NCBI GenBank assembly: GCA_003445035.1 | Contig: DLVV01000330.1 | Location: 541 to 16,829 of the forward strand | Source: Planctomycetaceae bacterium | Lineage (GTDB): Bacteria > Planctomycetota > Planctomycetia > Planctomycetales > Planctomycetaceae | Direction of reading: 5' to 3' | Length of the DNA: 16,289 nt | Shown: one piece after another, positions 1-6,617 of the stretch | Layout of the letters: each line of letters opens with the position of its first letter | Numbering within the stretch: the first letter of the stretch is position 1 | Translations under genes and position numbers: made by a program | The notes under the pieces: model-generated | Told to the model about the DNA's origin: nothing | Seen by the model: the letters and a program-made list of their open reading frames with translations, nothing else | The model's database searches: none

Positions 1-1857
1 GGAGGGAACCCTGAGATTCTTCTCCACACGCCCCGTCTTTTCGTTCAACTTCAGGGCCCAGATCTTGCCGGAGACGAAGTCGGCATAGACGTAGTGGCCA
101 CGAAGTTCCGGCAGGCGGTTGCCTCGATACACCAACCCGCCGGTGATCGATTTTCCCACCCGGTGATCGTATTCCCAGACGGGATCGATGGCGGGGTCGG
201 CGGGAGCTCGGGTGAGGTTGCCGAAGTTGAAGCTGGCTTCCTTGAGGCTCCAGCCGTAGTTACCGCCTTTCTTGATGATGTTGATTTCTTCCCAGAGGTC
301 CTGTCCAACATCACCGACCCACAGGTGTCCGGTCTTACGGTCGAAGGACAGTCGCCAGACGTTGCGAAGGCCGTAGGCGTAGAGTTCTGGTCGTGCGCCC
401 TTGCGCTTGAGGAACGGGTTGTCCTTGGGGATCGCGTACTCCAGGCCCTTGTCCTTATGGTCGACGTCGATCCGCAGCAGGCCACCCAACAGGTTCGAGA
501 GATTCTGGGCAGTGCGTTCGGGGTCGTTGCGTCCGCCACCGTCTCCCATGGCGAGGTACAGGTACCCATCCGGGCCGAATGCCATCGGCCCACCGTTGTG
601 GTTGGCAAACGGCTGGGGAATAGTCATCAGCACTCGTTCGGATGAGGCGTCGGCCCGGTTGGGGTCATCGCCGGTCACGCGGAATTCCGAGAGGATCGAG
701 TCGTGACCTTTTCGGGAGTGCGTGTAGTAGACGTAGAACTTGCCGTTGGTCTTGAACTTCGGATGGAAGCATAGGCCCAGCAGGCCTTCCTCGTTCTCTA
801 TTTTCCACTGCCGCACGTTCTTGCGGATGTCCAGGAACAACTGGGTCTGCGTCGCACCGGGAGTGGCTTTCAGGGTGTGGATCGTTCCACTCTGTGTGCC
901 GATGAACAGGCGTCCGCTGCCGTCCCGGGCGTGTTCGATCATCATTGGGCGCAGCGGCAGAATCCTGCCCTTCTCGTCGACACCCTCCCATCCCTCCCAC
1001 TGCAACTTCGGGAATGCGTCGACGACTTTCAGCGGCAGGGTGCCGTCGATGGGATCCTTGACCGTGCCCGTGTCGTCAAGTTCTCGGATCGTGATGTTGC
1101 GGAAGGCCACGGCGTTGCCATGGTCCTGGAGGCAGATGTGACCGGTGGTCGGTTTGCCGAACTGCTTGTAGCGGGCGAATTTGCTCTTCTTGACCCGTGC
1201 GTCCCAGTCCTTGCTCCCCTTCTGGAAGTAGTAGTAGCTGACGCCGTTGACGGCGACCTCGCACTTGCTGGGATGAATTCGCAGGTAAATATGATTCCAC
1301 TGGCCTGCTGGACGAGTCGCGTCGTCGACGTCCGGACTCTTGTATCCGACCTGGTTCTCAAAACGGATGGCCCAGGGGGGCTTGACCGGCTTGTAGAGCT
1401 GATAAAGCCAACCGGACTTCTGGGGATCGTGACCGTCAACATTGTCCTGCACCTGGATCTCGGGCCCTGTCTGCCACGGTGCGCCGAGTTCCTCGGTGAC
1501 GTGGAACATGATCCCGCTGTTGCCGCCCTTGGAGATCTTGTATTCCAACGAGAGTTCGAAGTGCTTGTACTTTTTCGTGGTAATGATGTCCCCGGCACCA
1601 CCGGCGGCACGAGCCAACGCACCGTCGCGGATTTGCCAACCGGAACCGATCTTTGGCTTGCGGTAATTCCGCCAACCGTCGGTGGTCTTGCCGTCGAAGA
1701 GCAGTTTCCAGCCACTCCGACGCTGGCTCTCGGTCAATTGGTTGGCCTTATGGCCGGCCCAGAGCTCCGTCCCGAGAGGGGCCAGCAGCATGATCGCCGT
1801 CAACAGCGCCCATTGGGGGGCGCGGCGGGAATAAACGGAGAATTGGAGGTCGGACAC
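1..1857 (-). CDS. Secreted DUF1080 (3-keto-disaccharide hydrolase-like) / glucose-sorbosone dehydrogenase-like fusion, 3' end beyond window
   Basis: The frame is open for 619 codons and runs off the left edge, so the C-terminus is missing. I chose the GTG at 1857 because GAGGA lies 7 nt upstream and it gives a full signal peptide (basic start, then ALLTAIMLLAPLG, Ala-Gly near residue 35); an internal ATG at 1791 would cut the peptide short. Residues about 49-258 form a DUF1080 concanavalin-like domain (LLFDGKTTDGW, GGNSGIMFHV, GPEIQVQDN, GHICLQDHGN). Residues about 275-619 form a beta-propeller of the PQQ-type glucose/sorbosone dehydrogenase family (GLLGLCFHPKF, HNGGPMAFGPDG with candidate base His420, YLYLAMGDGG, AYGLRNVWRLSFD, GNYGW). 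Such fusions are common in planctomycetes and are thought to act on sugars outside the cytoplasm; the substrate is unknown. Whether it binds PQQ cannot be read here. The family call is firm, the activity is not. Confidence 0.9.
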   Translation of the reverse strand, partial: MSDLQFSVYSRRAPQWALLTAIMLLAPLGTELWAGHKANQLTESQRRSGWKLLFDGKTTDGWRNYRKPKIGSGWQIRDGALARAAGGAGDIITTKKYKHFELSLEYKISKGGNSGIMFHVTEELGAPWQTGPEIQVQDNVDGHDPQKSGWLYQLYKPVKPPWAIRFENQVGYKSPDVDDATRPAGQWNHIYLRIHPSKCEVAVNGVSYYYFQKGSKDWDARVKKSKFARYKQFGKPTTGHICLQDHGNAVAFRNITIRELDDTGTVKDPIDGTLPLKVVDAFPKLQWEGWEGVDEKGRILPLRPMMIEHARDGSGRLFIGTQSGTIHTLKATPGATQTQLFLDIRKNVRQWKIENEEGLLGLCFHPKFKTNGKFYVYYTHSRKGHDSILSEFRVTGDDPNRADASSERVLMTIPQPFANHNGGPMAFGPDGYLYLAMGDGGGRNDPERTAQNLSNLLGGLLRIDVDHKDKGLEYAIPKDNPFLKRKGARPELYAYGLRNVWRLSFDRKTGHLWVGDVGQDLWEEINIIKKGGNYGWSLKEASFNFGNLTRAPADPAIDPVWEYDHRVGKSITGGLVYRGNRLPELRGHYVYADFVSGKIWALKLNEKTGRVEKNLRVPS

Positions 1858-2253
1858 GGGGTCATCCTCGTGCAAAACGATCGTGGTGAAATCCGGACCG
1901 TTATCGTAATCGCTGCCTGTGTTGAATCCCACCGAGCCGGTCACGCCGGTTGTTCAGAGCCTAAGAAATGTCACCTGGGCAGCCGGGTGGGGTGGTCCCG
2001 ATTACAACACCGGCCGAGAATTGCCAGCACCCCGACAGTCATCCCATATCCCCCAAGTTACATATTAACTTGTTCAGGATTGATGCGGGGATTGTCGAAG
2101 ATAGGCATGTTGAAGGGCATGGCTGGTGTGCCGGTTCTGGGGTGAGTGCCGCCTGGGTCGATCGTGGCTCGGGCGCATGCTGTCCGGAACGGAAGGTTTA
2201 CACCAGCAGACTAATCAGAAATCGACATGGTCGAATTCAGTAGGGAGTACATG
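1858..2253. other. Divergent intergenic region between the sugar-dehydrogenase fusion and the porin
   Basis: These 396 bases carry no reading frame that looks coding. They separate two divergent genes and must contain both promoters, but I could not assign convincing -35/-10 pairs. The only clear local structure is an AT-rich inverted repeat near 2054-2072, listed separately. The porin ribosome binding site GGGAG is at 2243-2247. Confidence 0.6.
2054..2072. promoter_or_regulatory. AT-rich 7-bp inverted repeat, operator-like
   Basis: The sequence CAAGTTA-catat-TAACTTG is a perfect 7-bp inverted repeat with a 5-base spacer. It stands out as AT-rich in a GC-rich neighbourhood and lies about 180 bases upstream of the porin start, on the divergent side of the sugar-dehydrogenase fusion. 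It has no U-run, so it is not an intrinsic terminator. A binding site for a dimeric regulator is a reasonable guess; no regulator is identifiable in the window. Confidence 0.3.
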
Positions 2254-3537
2254 ATGAATATGGCAACATTGAAAACGTTCGCGGCCGGCCTCGCGCTGGC
2301 TTCGTTTAGTGCCTTGCCGGCACTCGCCGCGGGCCCCGAGGCTCCGGTCAAGCAGGTTGGCCTGTTCGCCAAGAAGGTCGAAGATTGCGCCAAAGACGCC
2401 AAGAAGGTCGCCAAGAAGAAGACCAACGGCAAGAACGGCGATGACGGCAAGACGGCTGGTTGCGACGGCGACAACGGTGGTTGCAACCTTCTGCAGCGTG
2501 CCATGAACAAGTCCGGTATCGGACGGCGTCTGTCCGACAGCGGTGTCAAGGCTGGTGGATTTCTCCAGATGGGGTACCACAGCGACAACAACGGTCTGTT
2601 CAACAACCACGCTGACGACTTCAACGTCCACCAGCTGTACTTCTCGCTTGAGAAGGTTGCTGATGACAGCGAAGGCATGGGCATTGGTTTCCGTTCTGAC
2701 ATCGTCTACGGCGTCGACGCCCAGGACCTGCAGGCCTTCGGAAACGATCGTGCCGCCGAGTACGACGATGACGATGACTTTGACCATGGCATTTACGGCT
2801 GGGCCCTGCCGCAGTTGTACGCCACCGTGGTCCGTGATGATCTGAGCGTCAAGTTGGGTCACTTCAACGCCAACCTCGGCATGGAGAGCAACAACCCGAC
2901 GCAGAACTTCTTCTACAGCCACTCGAAGGCCATGTACAACAGCCAGCCCCGAACCCTGACGGGCCTGATGGCTGACTACAACCTGACCGACGAGTTGACC
3001 ACCAGCTTCGGTTGGGCGGGCGGCTGGAACTCCGGAATGTTCGAGCGTGGCAACACCCGAGCGGGAACCGACGGCCGGGACGGAAGCGCCCTGGTTTCGA
3101 AGATCGGCTTCAACCCGCTGGATGGTGTCTCGCTGACGTACGCCGTTTCGATGGGCGATCTCGGCAACCGCGGTGAAGGATACGTGCACAGTGTCTACGG
3201 TGAACTCGAAATCATCGACGACATCACGTACGCCATCGAGAGCGTGTTGGTCGAGACCAACCAAGAGGACGCCGCTGGGGCTGCCCACTCGGTTGGAATC
3301 ACCCAGTACCTCACGTCGAAGATCAACGACAAGCTGTCTGCCGGTGCTCGGATTGAGTGGTGGAAGAACAGTGGCGACTCGGAGTACGACGTGACCTTCG
3401 GTCTGAACTACCAGGCTCGCGACTGCATCATCGTGCGACCTGAGATTCGCACCGACTGGGGTGCCGATTCGGCAGCCGTGCGTGGAACCCAGGAAGACCA
3501 GACGGTCTTCGGAATCGACGTGATTCTTAGCTACTAA
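2254..3537 (+). CDS. Outer-membrane beta-barrel porin, BBP2 family
   Basis: This 427-aa protein starts with a signal peptide (LKTFAAGLALASFSALPALA, cleavage near residue 25-26). I chose the second ATG of the pair at 2251/2254 because GGGAG at 2243-2247 is 6 nt from it; 2227 is also in frame but has no such site. After a lysine/glycine/aspartate-rich linker (residues about 36-80, with Cys45, Cys70, Cys77) the rest is alternating amphipathic strands typical of the putative beta-barrel porin-2 family (GFLQMGYHSDNN, FNVHQLYFSLEK, VKLGHFNANLGMESNN, FFYSHSKAM, TGLMADYNLTDELT) and ends with an aromatic residue (DVILSY), as outer-membrane barrels do. A run of five Asp near residue 178 probably lies in a surface loop. 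It is presumably a passive channel for small solutes. It is monocistronic, closed by a strong terminator at 3586. Confidence 0.88.
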   Translation: MNMATLKTFAAGLALASFSALPALAAGPEAPVKQVGLFAKKVEDCAKDAKKVAKKKTNGKNGDDGKTAGCDGDNGGCNLLQRAMNKSGIGRRLSDSGVKAGGFLQMGYHSDNNGLFNNHADDFNVHQLYFSLEKVADDSEGMGIGFRSDIVYGVDAQDLQAFGNDRAAEYDDDDDFDHGIYGWALPQLYATVVRDDLSVKLGHFNANLGMESNNPTQNFFYSHSKAMYNSQPRTLTGLMADYNLTDELTTSFGWAGGWNSGMFERGNTRAGTDGRDGSALVSKIGFNPLDGVSLTYAVSMGDLGNRGEGYVHSVYGELEIIDDITYAIESVLVETNQEDAAGAAHSVGITQYLTSKINDKLSAGARIEWWKNSGDSEYDVTFGLNYQARDCIIVRPEIRTDWGADSAAVRGTQEDQTVFGIDVILSY

Positions 3538-3585
3538 GTTCCGAAGGCGAGAACGTCTCGCAACAAGAACTTCTGTGATACGGAG

Positions 3586-3622
3586 GCAGGCCCGGTCATC
3601 GTGACCGGGCCTGCTTTCATTT
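3586..3622 (+). terminator. Intrinsic terminator of the porin gene
   Basis: A perfect 13-bp stem (gcaggcccggtca / tgaccgggcctgc) with a 3-base loop tcg spans 3586-3614 and is followed by tttcattt. It lies about 50 bases after the porin stop codon and isolates the porin from the next transcription unit. Confidence 0.85.
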
Positions 3623-3724
3623 GTCCATGGGGAGGCGAAGGGGAATGCTGTAGGATGTGCCGTTGAGGCGGCGGTGGGAGTCGTTAATGACGAACCGAAC
3701 GCGTGACACCGGAGGAACAGGCGG

Positions 3725-4702
3725 ATGACGAGGTTGTCGATGTTGTCAGCGTTGGTGTCATTGTTCGTATACGCGACGGCGGGCCGTGCTGCTGAACCGA
3801 CTGCTGCGGAGGTTGCCGAGGCCGGTGTGAAATACCGGAAAACGTGCCTCCACTGTCACGAGGCGCCGGACTTGAGGTTCGAGACCGAAAGGGCCTGGTT
3901 GGACCAGGTCAATCGGACGGCGTGAAGCGGAACCGGCACCGAGGCCCGTGGGGCCTTGATCAGATTTTTACGGTCCGGGGCGTTGAAGCCGCCTCGCACG
4001 ATCCACCGTCCCCCCAAGGCGGGTTCCACCGGATACGGCCTGGTTGTTCCGTCATTTGAACAGGGGGCTGTCGTGTTACGAGACGCCAAAAAGCGTGTGC
4101 TCCGAATCGCATGGGAACCACCAACTCCGAAAGACATCAAGCCGAAAAACCGGAGGAAAGGCACTCCAGTCGGTCGGAAACCGAAAGCGAGTGCGGCGGT
4201 CAATAGCTCGAGAGCTCTGGACCCCGGCGTCTACAATGTGATCGGGTACCGTGTGATTCGGCACGACAAGGCGGGTGTTGGCTGGTTTGTTTCGGGAACC
4301 GAATCGCGAGGGATTAAGCGGATTACGGTCGTGGCAGGCAGTCGCCAAAAGATTGACATTGATCCGGCGATAGCCGTCGATTGTGTTGCGCTGCGAACAA
4401 AAACTGGGCTGCGGATCCTGATGACGATCACCGGACATAACGAATCGGGTTTGACCATCTTTCGTCAGGGACGTCGAATCGGGATCGAGTACCGCGTGTT
4501 GGATGAGCAGGGGCGATCCGTGGCCGAGGGTGTCATGAAATATGGTTGAGGTGGTGGTGGATCGGCTTCGTGCAAGCTGAATGGGAAGCAGAAACAACGA
4601 GCGTTCCAGGTTGAGCTGAAGCCCGCGAAATCGCGATTTGCGGCGTTGCCTTTTGAGATTGTTGGCGAGCATTCGATCAAATTGCCGGCCATAGACGATT
4701 GA
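3725..4702 (+). CDS. Candidate two-selenocysteine secreted protein: c-type cytochrome-like domain plus beta-rich domain, with in-frame TGA at 3923 and 4547
   Basis: The start ATG at 3725 has GGAGGA 8 nt upstream and gives a signal peptide (LSMLSALVSLFVYATAGRAA) followed by a heme c site CLHCH (Cys41, Cys44, His45). The frame meets TGA at codon 67, then stays open to a second TGA at codon 275, then to a final TGA at 4700. Read through, it is 325 residues with Sec67 and Sec275. Segment 2 opens with EARGALIRFLRSG, which looks like the C-terminal helix that closes a cytochrome c fold, then a beta-rich region (PGVYNVIGYRVIRHD, GRRIGIEYRVLDEQGRS, GVMKYG). Segment 3 reads GGGGSASCKLNG and then charged/hydrophobic alternation to AIDD. 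Segments 2 and 3 lack an ATG or good ribosome site; only a TTG at 3956 could start segment 2. Both TGAs are followed by short hairpins at SECIS-like spacing. The conservative alternative is a 66-aa cytochrome (3725-3925) plus a separate 197-aa protein (3956-4549). Function is unknown; probably periplasmic redox. Confidence 0.6.
3923..3958 (+). promoter_or_regulatory. In-frame TGA with SECIS-like hairpin (first)
   Basis: The TGA at 3923-3925 is followed by an 8-bp stem at 3940-3947 / 3951-3958 (core AGGCCC-GTG-GGGCCT, one G-T pair) with a 3-base loop that starts with G. The loop begins 22 nt after the TGA. Bacterial SECIS models expect a small apical loop with a G in its first two positions, roughly 16-37 nt after UGA. 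The fit is seen in the sequence; recoding is inferred. Hairpins of this size also arise by chance in GC-rich DNA. Confidence 0.4.
4547..4580 (+). promoter_or_regulatory. In-frame TGA with SECIS-like hairpin (second)
   Basis: The TGA at 4547-4549 is followed by a 7-bp stem at 4562-4568 / 4574-4580 (TCGGCTT / AAGCTGA, one G-T pair) with the 5-base loop CGTGC, which has G in position 2. The loop begins 19 nt after the TGA (20 bases counting to its first base), within the range of bacterial SECIS elements. It lies inside the proposed coding extension, as bacterial SECIS elements do. Confidence 0.4.
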
Positions 4703-4843
4703 TTGTTGCACGGGGCCGGGGCGGTGGTTGCCGCAAGGGGTCGGATTCGCCACACTGATCCCGCCGGTGGGCCGAATGCGGGATGGCCGCGTGGTTGGCC
4801 TTTACGCTGAGGTGGTCCAACGACGGGACGGCAGGAGGTCATG

Positions 4844-5491
4844 ATGGGTCAGACGCGTGACCTTGGGCGGCGGATCGAACTGCATTCGATGGATCCGCAT
4901 TGTCAGGATATCAGCTTGGGTCTTTACAGACAGATCCACCAGGGCCGGTCGGGTTACCTGGTCCACAGTTACAGTGGCGTGGGAGCCGTCGAGGGCCGCC
5001 TGTCGGCCATACGCGAAGGGTTGGCTGCGCACGCCGGAATGGTGCCCATGGAGGGCCAACCGGGACTCCTGGAGTTCCCCTGTGGCAACGATCATGAGAA
5101 AGCGCTGAGACGGACTTTCCTTGAAGTCTGCAAGCATGCCGACGATGAAATCGGTGGTGCTTTGCCATTGGTCCGTCACGACAAAAAGGGCGAGTGCGAA
5201 CTGACGGTGAACTCCGAGGGGAACGGGCGTTATCGGATCACGGCACCCGAATCGTCGGAGAATGGCGCAAGACGGATCCGGGCGGTGGCTCGTGGATTTG
5301 CAAAACTGTGCGAGATGAACGTTGACGAAACGGACGAGGCGGTAGTGAGTTTCGCCTGCCAGACAGAACACAACTCGTTGATGGGTTCGTTGTTCTTCCG
5401 GGCCCAGAACGTTCGCTCGGCGATGCAGGAAGATGAACTGTCGGCGGGCCGCGGAGTCCTGGCAGCGCCGGGCAGTCAGGATGATTCCTGA
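4844..5491 (+). CDS. Unrecognised 215-aa protein heading the corrinoid methyltransferase operon
   Basis: I do not recognise this family. I chose the second ATG of the pair 4841/4844 because AGGAGG at 4833-4838 is 5 nt from it and only 2 nt from the first. The protein is soluble, with no signal peptide or membrane segment. It has an N-terminal stretch rich in His (residues about 10-65, e.g. IELHSMDPHCQDIS, LVHSYSG), a central FPCGNDHEKALRRTFLEVCK segment (residues about 78-97), and six Cys (20, 80, 96, 118, 156, 172) that could bind metal, although no standard motif is visible. The acidic last 20 residues look disordered. It ends 16 bases before the MtaA-like gene, so it is very probably co-transcribed with the corrinoid genes and may be a specificity or assembly subunit. 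That role is inferred only from position. Confidence 0.8.
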   Translation: MGQTRDLGRRIELHSMDPHCQDISLGLYRQIHQGRSGYLVHSYSGVGAVEGRLSAIREGLAAHAGMVPMEGQPGLLEFPCGNDHEKALRRTFLEVCKHADDEIGGALPLVRHDKKGECELTVNSEGNGRYRITAPESSENGARRIRAVARGFAKLCEMNVDETDEAVVSFACQTEHNSLMGSLFFRAQNVRSAMQEDELSAGRGVLAAPGSQDDS

Positions 5492-5507
5492 GGAATGAGG
5501 TGCGGTG

Positions 5508-6617
5508 ATGGTTAGTGATCACTCGAACGAAACTCCGGAAACAGGGCGACCGGTTGTCGGGCAAATGACCGGACGCGAACGCGTGATGGCCGCACTGGCT
5601 GGGCAGGCGGTCGATCGGACGCCCGTCTGCAATCCGACCTCTGTGGCGACCGTGGAACTGATGGACCTGGTGGATGCGCACTTTCCGGATGCGAACCGGG
5701 ACGGCGAAAAGATGGCCAGATTGGCTGCGACCAGTTACACCGAATTGGGCTTCGACAGCGTGATGCCGGTCTTCACGATCATCCAGGAATCATCGGCGCT
5801 GGGATGCGACATCCAATGGGAGGCCAAGGACAACTGGCCGACGGTGAGGATGTCCAAGCCGATCTGGAAGGGTGCCGACGACGTGAATATGCCGTCTGAC
5901 TTTCTCCAGCACCCCGACATTACCTGCGTGCTGGATGCGATTCGTCGACTCCGAAAGGAAGTCGGAGACGACGTGGCAATTATTGGCAAAACGATGGGGC
6001 CGTGGACGCTGGGTTACCACGTGTTCGGCGTCGAACCGTTTCTGTTAATGTCACTGGATGATCCAGGTCATACAAAACTGTGCCTTGATCGCATGAAGGA
6101 GATCACGATCGCTTTTGGTCAGGCACAGATCGACGCGGGCGCGGACGCGCTGACACTTCCCGATCATGCCACCGGTGATCTGGTCAGCGGGGAGTACTAC
6201 CGGGAATTTCTTCGCGATCTTCATACGGAACTTGTTGACGAAATTCCGATACCTTTGATTCTGCACATCTGTGGCAAGACCGTGGACCGGATGGATTACA
6301 TCGCTCAAACCGGACTGGCAGCGTTTCATTACGATTCGAAGAACGACCCGTCCGAATCCATGGAGATCGTCACGGATCGAATCGCGTTGATCGGGAACAT
6401 CAACAATCCCGAGACGTTGTATGCCAAGGGGCCCGAACAAGTCGCGGAGGAAGTGGTTCGCAATCTCGACGCGGGCGTGCCGTTGGTTGGTCCGGAGTGC
6501 GCTATACCCCTGCAAACGGCCATCGAGAATCTCAAGGAGATCCCATTGGCTGTGGCGCGATGGCATGCCGAACAATCCTCTTCCGGACCCGGGCCGTCGG
6601 AGGCGAACGACCGATGA
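5508..6617 (+). CDS. MtaA/CmuA-like methyltransferase of the uroporphyrinogen decarboxylase (UroD) superfamily
   Basis: This 369-aa TIM-barrel protein starts at ATG 5508 (GAGG 7 nt upstream; a GTG directly before it is less likely). It opens with the family signature RERVMAALAGQAVDRTPV (residues about 23-40) and has the zinc site that separates methyltransferases of this superfamily from true HemE: His253-x-Cys255 in LILHICGKT and Cys331 in VGPECAIP. In MtaA, MtbA and CmuA this zinc binds a thiol or takes part in methyl transfer to or from a corrinoid protein. Other landmarks are GKTMGPWTLGYHVFGVE (about 160-176), LTLPDHATGDLVS (about 216-228) and LIGNINNPETL (about 294-304). Within this operon it probably moves a methyl group between an unknown donor and the downstream corrinoid protein; coenzyme M is not expected in this organism. 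Its stop overlaps the next start (ATGA). Confidence 0.88.
   Translation: MVSDHSNETPETGRPVVGQMTGRERVMAALAGQAVDRTPVCNPTSVATVELMDLVDAHFPDANRDGEKMARLAATSYTELGFDSVMPVFTIIQESSALGCDIQWEAKDNWPTVRMSKPIWKGADDVNMPSDFLQHPDITCVLDAIRRLRKEVGDDVAIIGKTMGPWTLGYHVFGVEPFLLMSLDDPGHTKLCLDRMKEITIAFGQAQIDAGADALTLPDHATGDLVSGEYYREFLRDLHTELVDEIPIPLILHICGKTVDRMDYIAQTGLAAFHYDSKNDPSESMEIVTDRIALIGNINNPETLYAKGPEQVAEEVVRNLDAGVPLVGPECAIPLQTAIENLKEIPLAVARWHAEQSSSGPGPSEANDR

Noticed and set aside
877..2145. Long plus-strand open frame of about 420 codons
   Set aside because: It is antisense to the DUF1080-dehydrogenase gene, whose minus-strand translation gives uninterrupted family motifs. The plus-strand protein matches nothing recognisable.
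2215..3288. Minus-strand open frame of 357 codons across the porin
   Set aside because: Antisense shadow of the GC-rich porin; the plus-strand product has a signal peptide, beta-strand pattern and terminator.
3956..4549. Independent 197-aa gene starting at TTG 3956
   Set aside because: Possible but not preferred. It has only a weak GAGG 11 nt away, no signal peptide, and lies in the same frame as the cytochrome-like segment, separated by TGA only.
3725..4702. Pseudogene explanation for the TGA-broken frame
   Set aside because: Not excluded, but the frame has no frameshift and no TAA or TAG, both breaks are TGA, and both have SECIS-like hairpins, which random decay would not favour.
4703..4843. 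Third TGA at 4700 as another recoding site
   Set aside because: The frame after it (to TGA at 4808) is Gly/Ala/Arg-rich with no protein-like pattern, so I treat 4700-4702 as the real stop.
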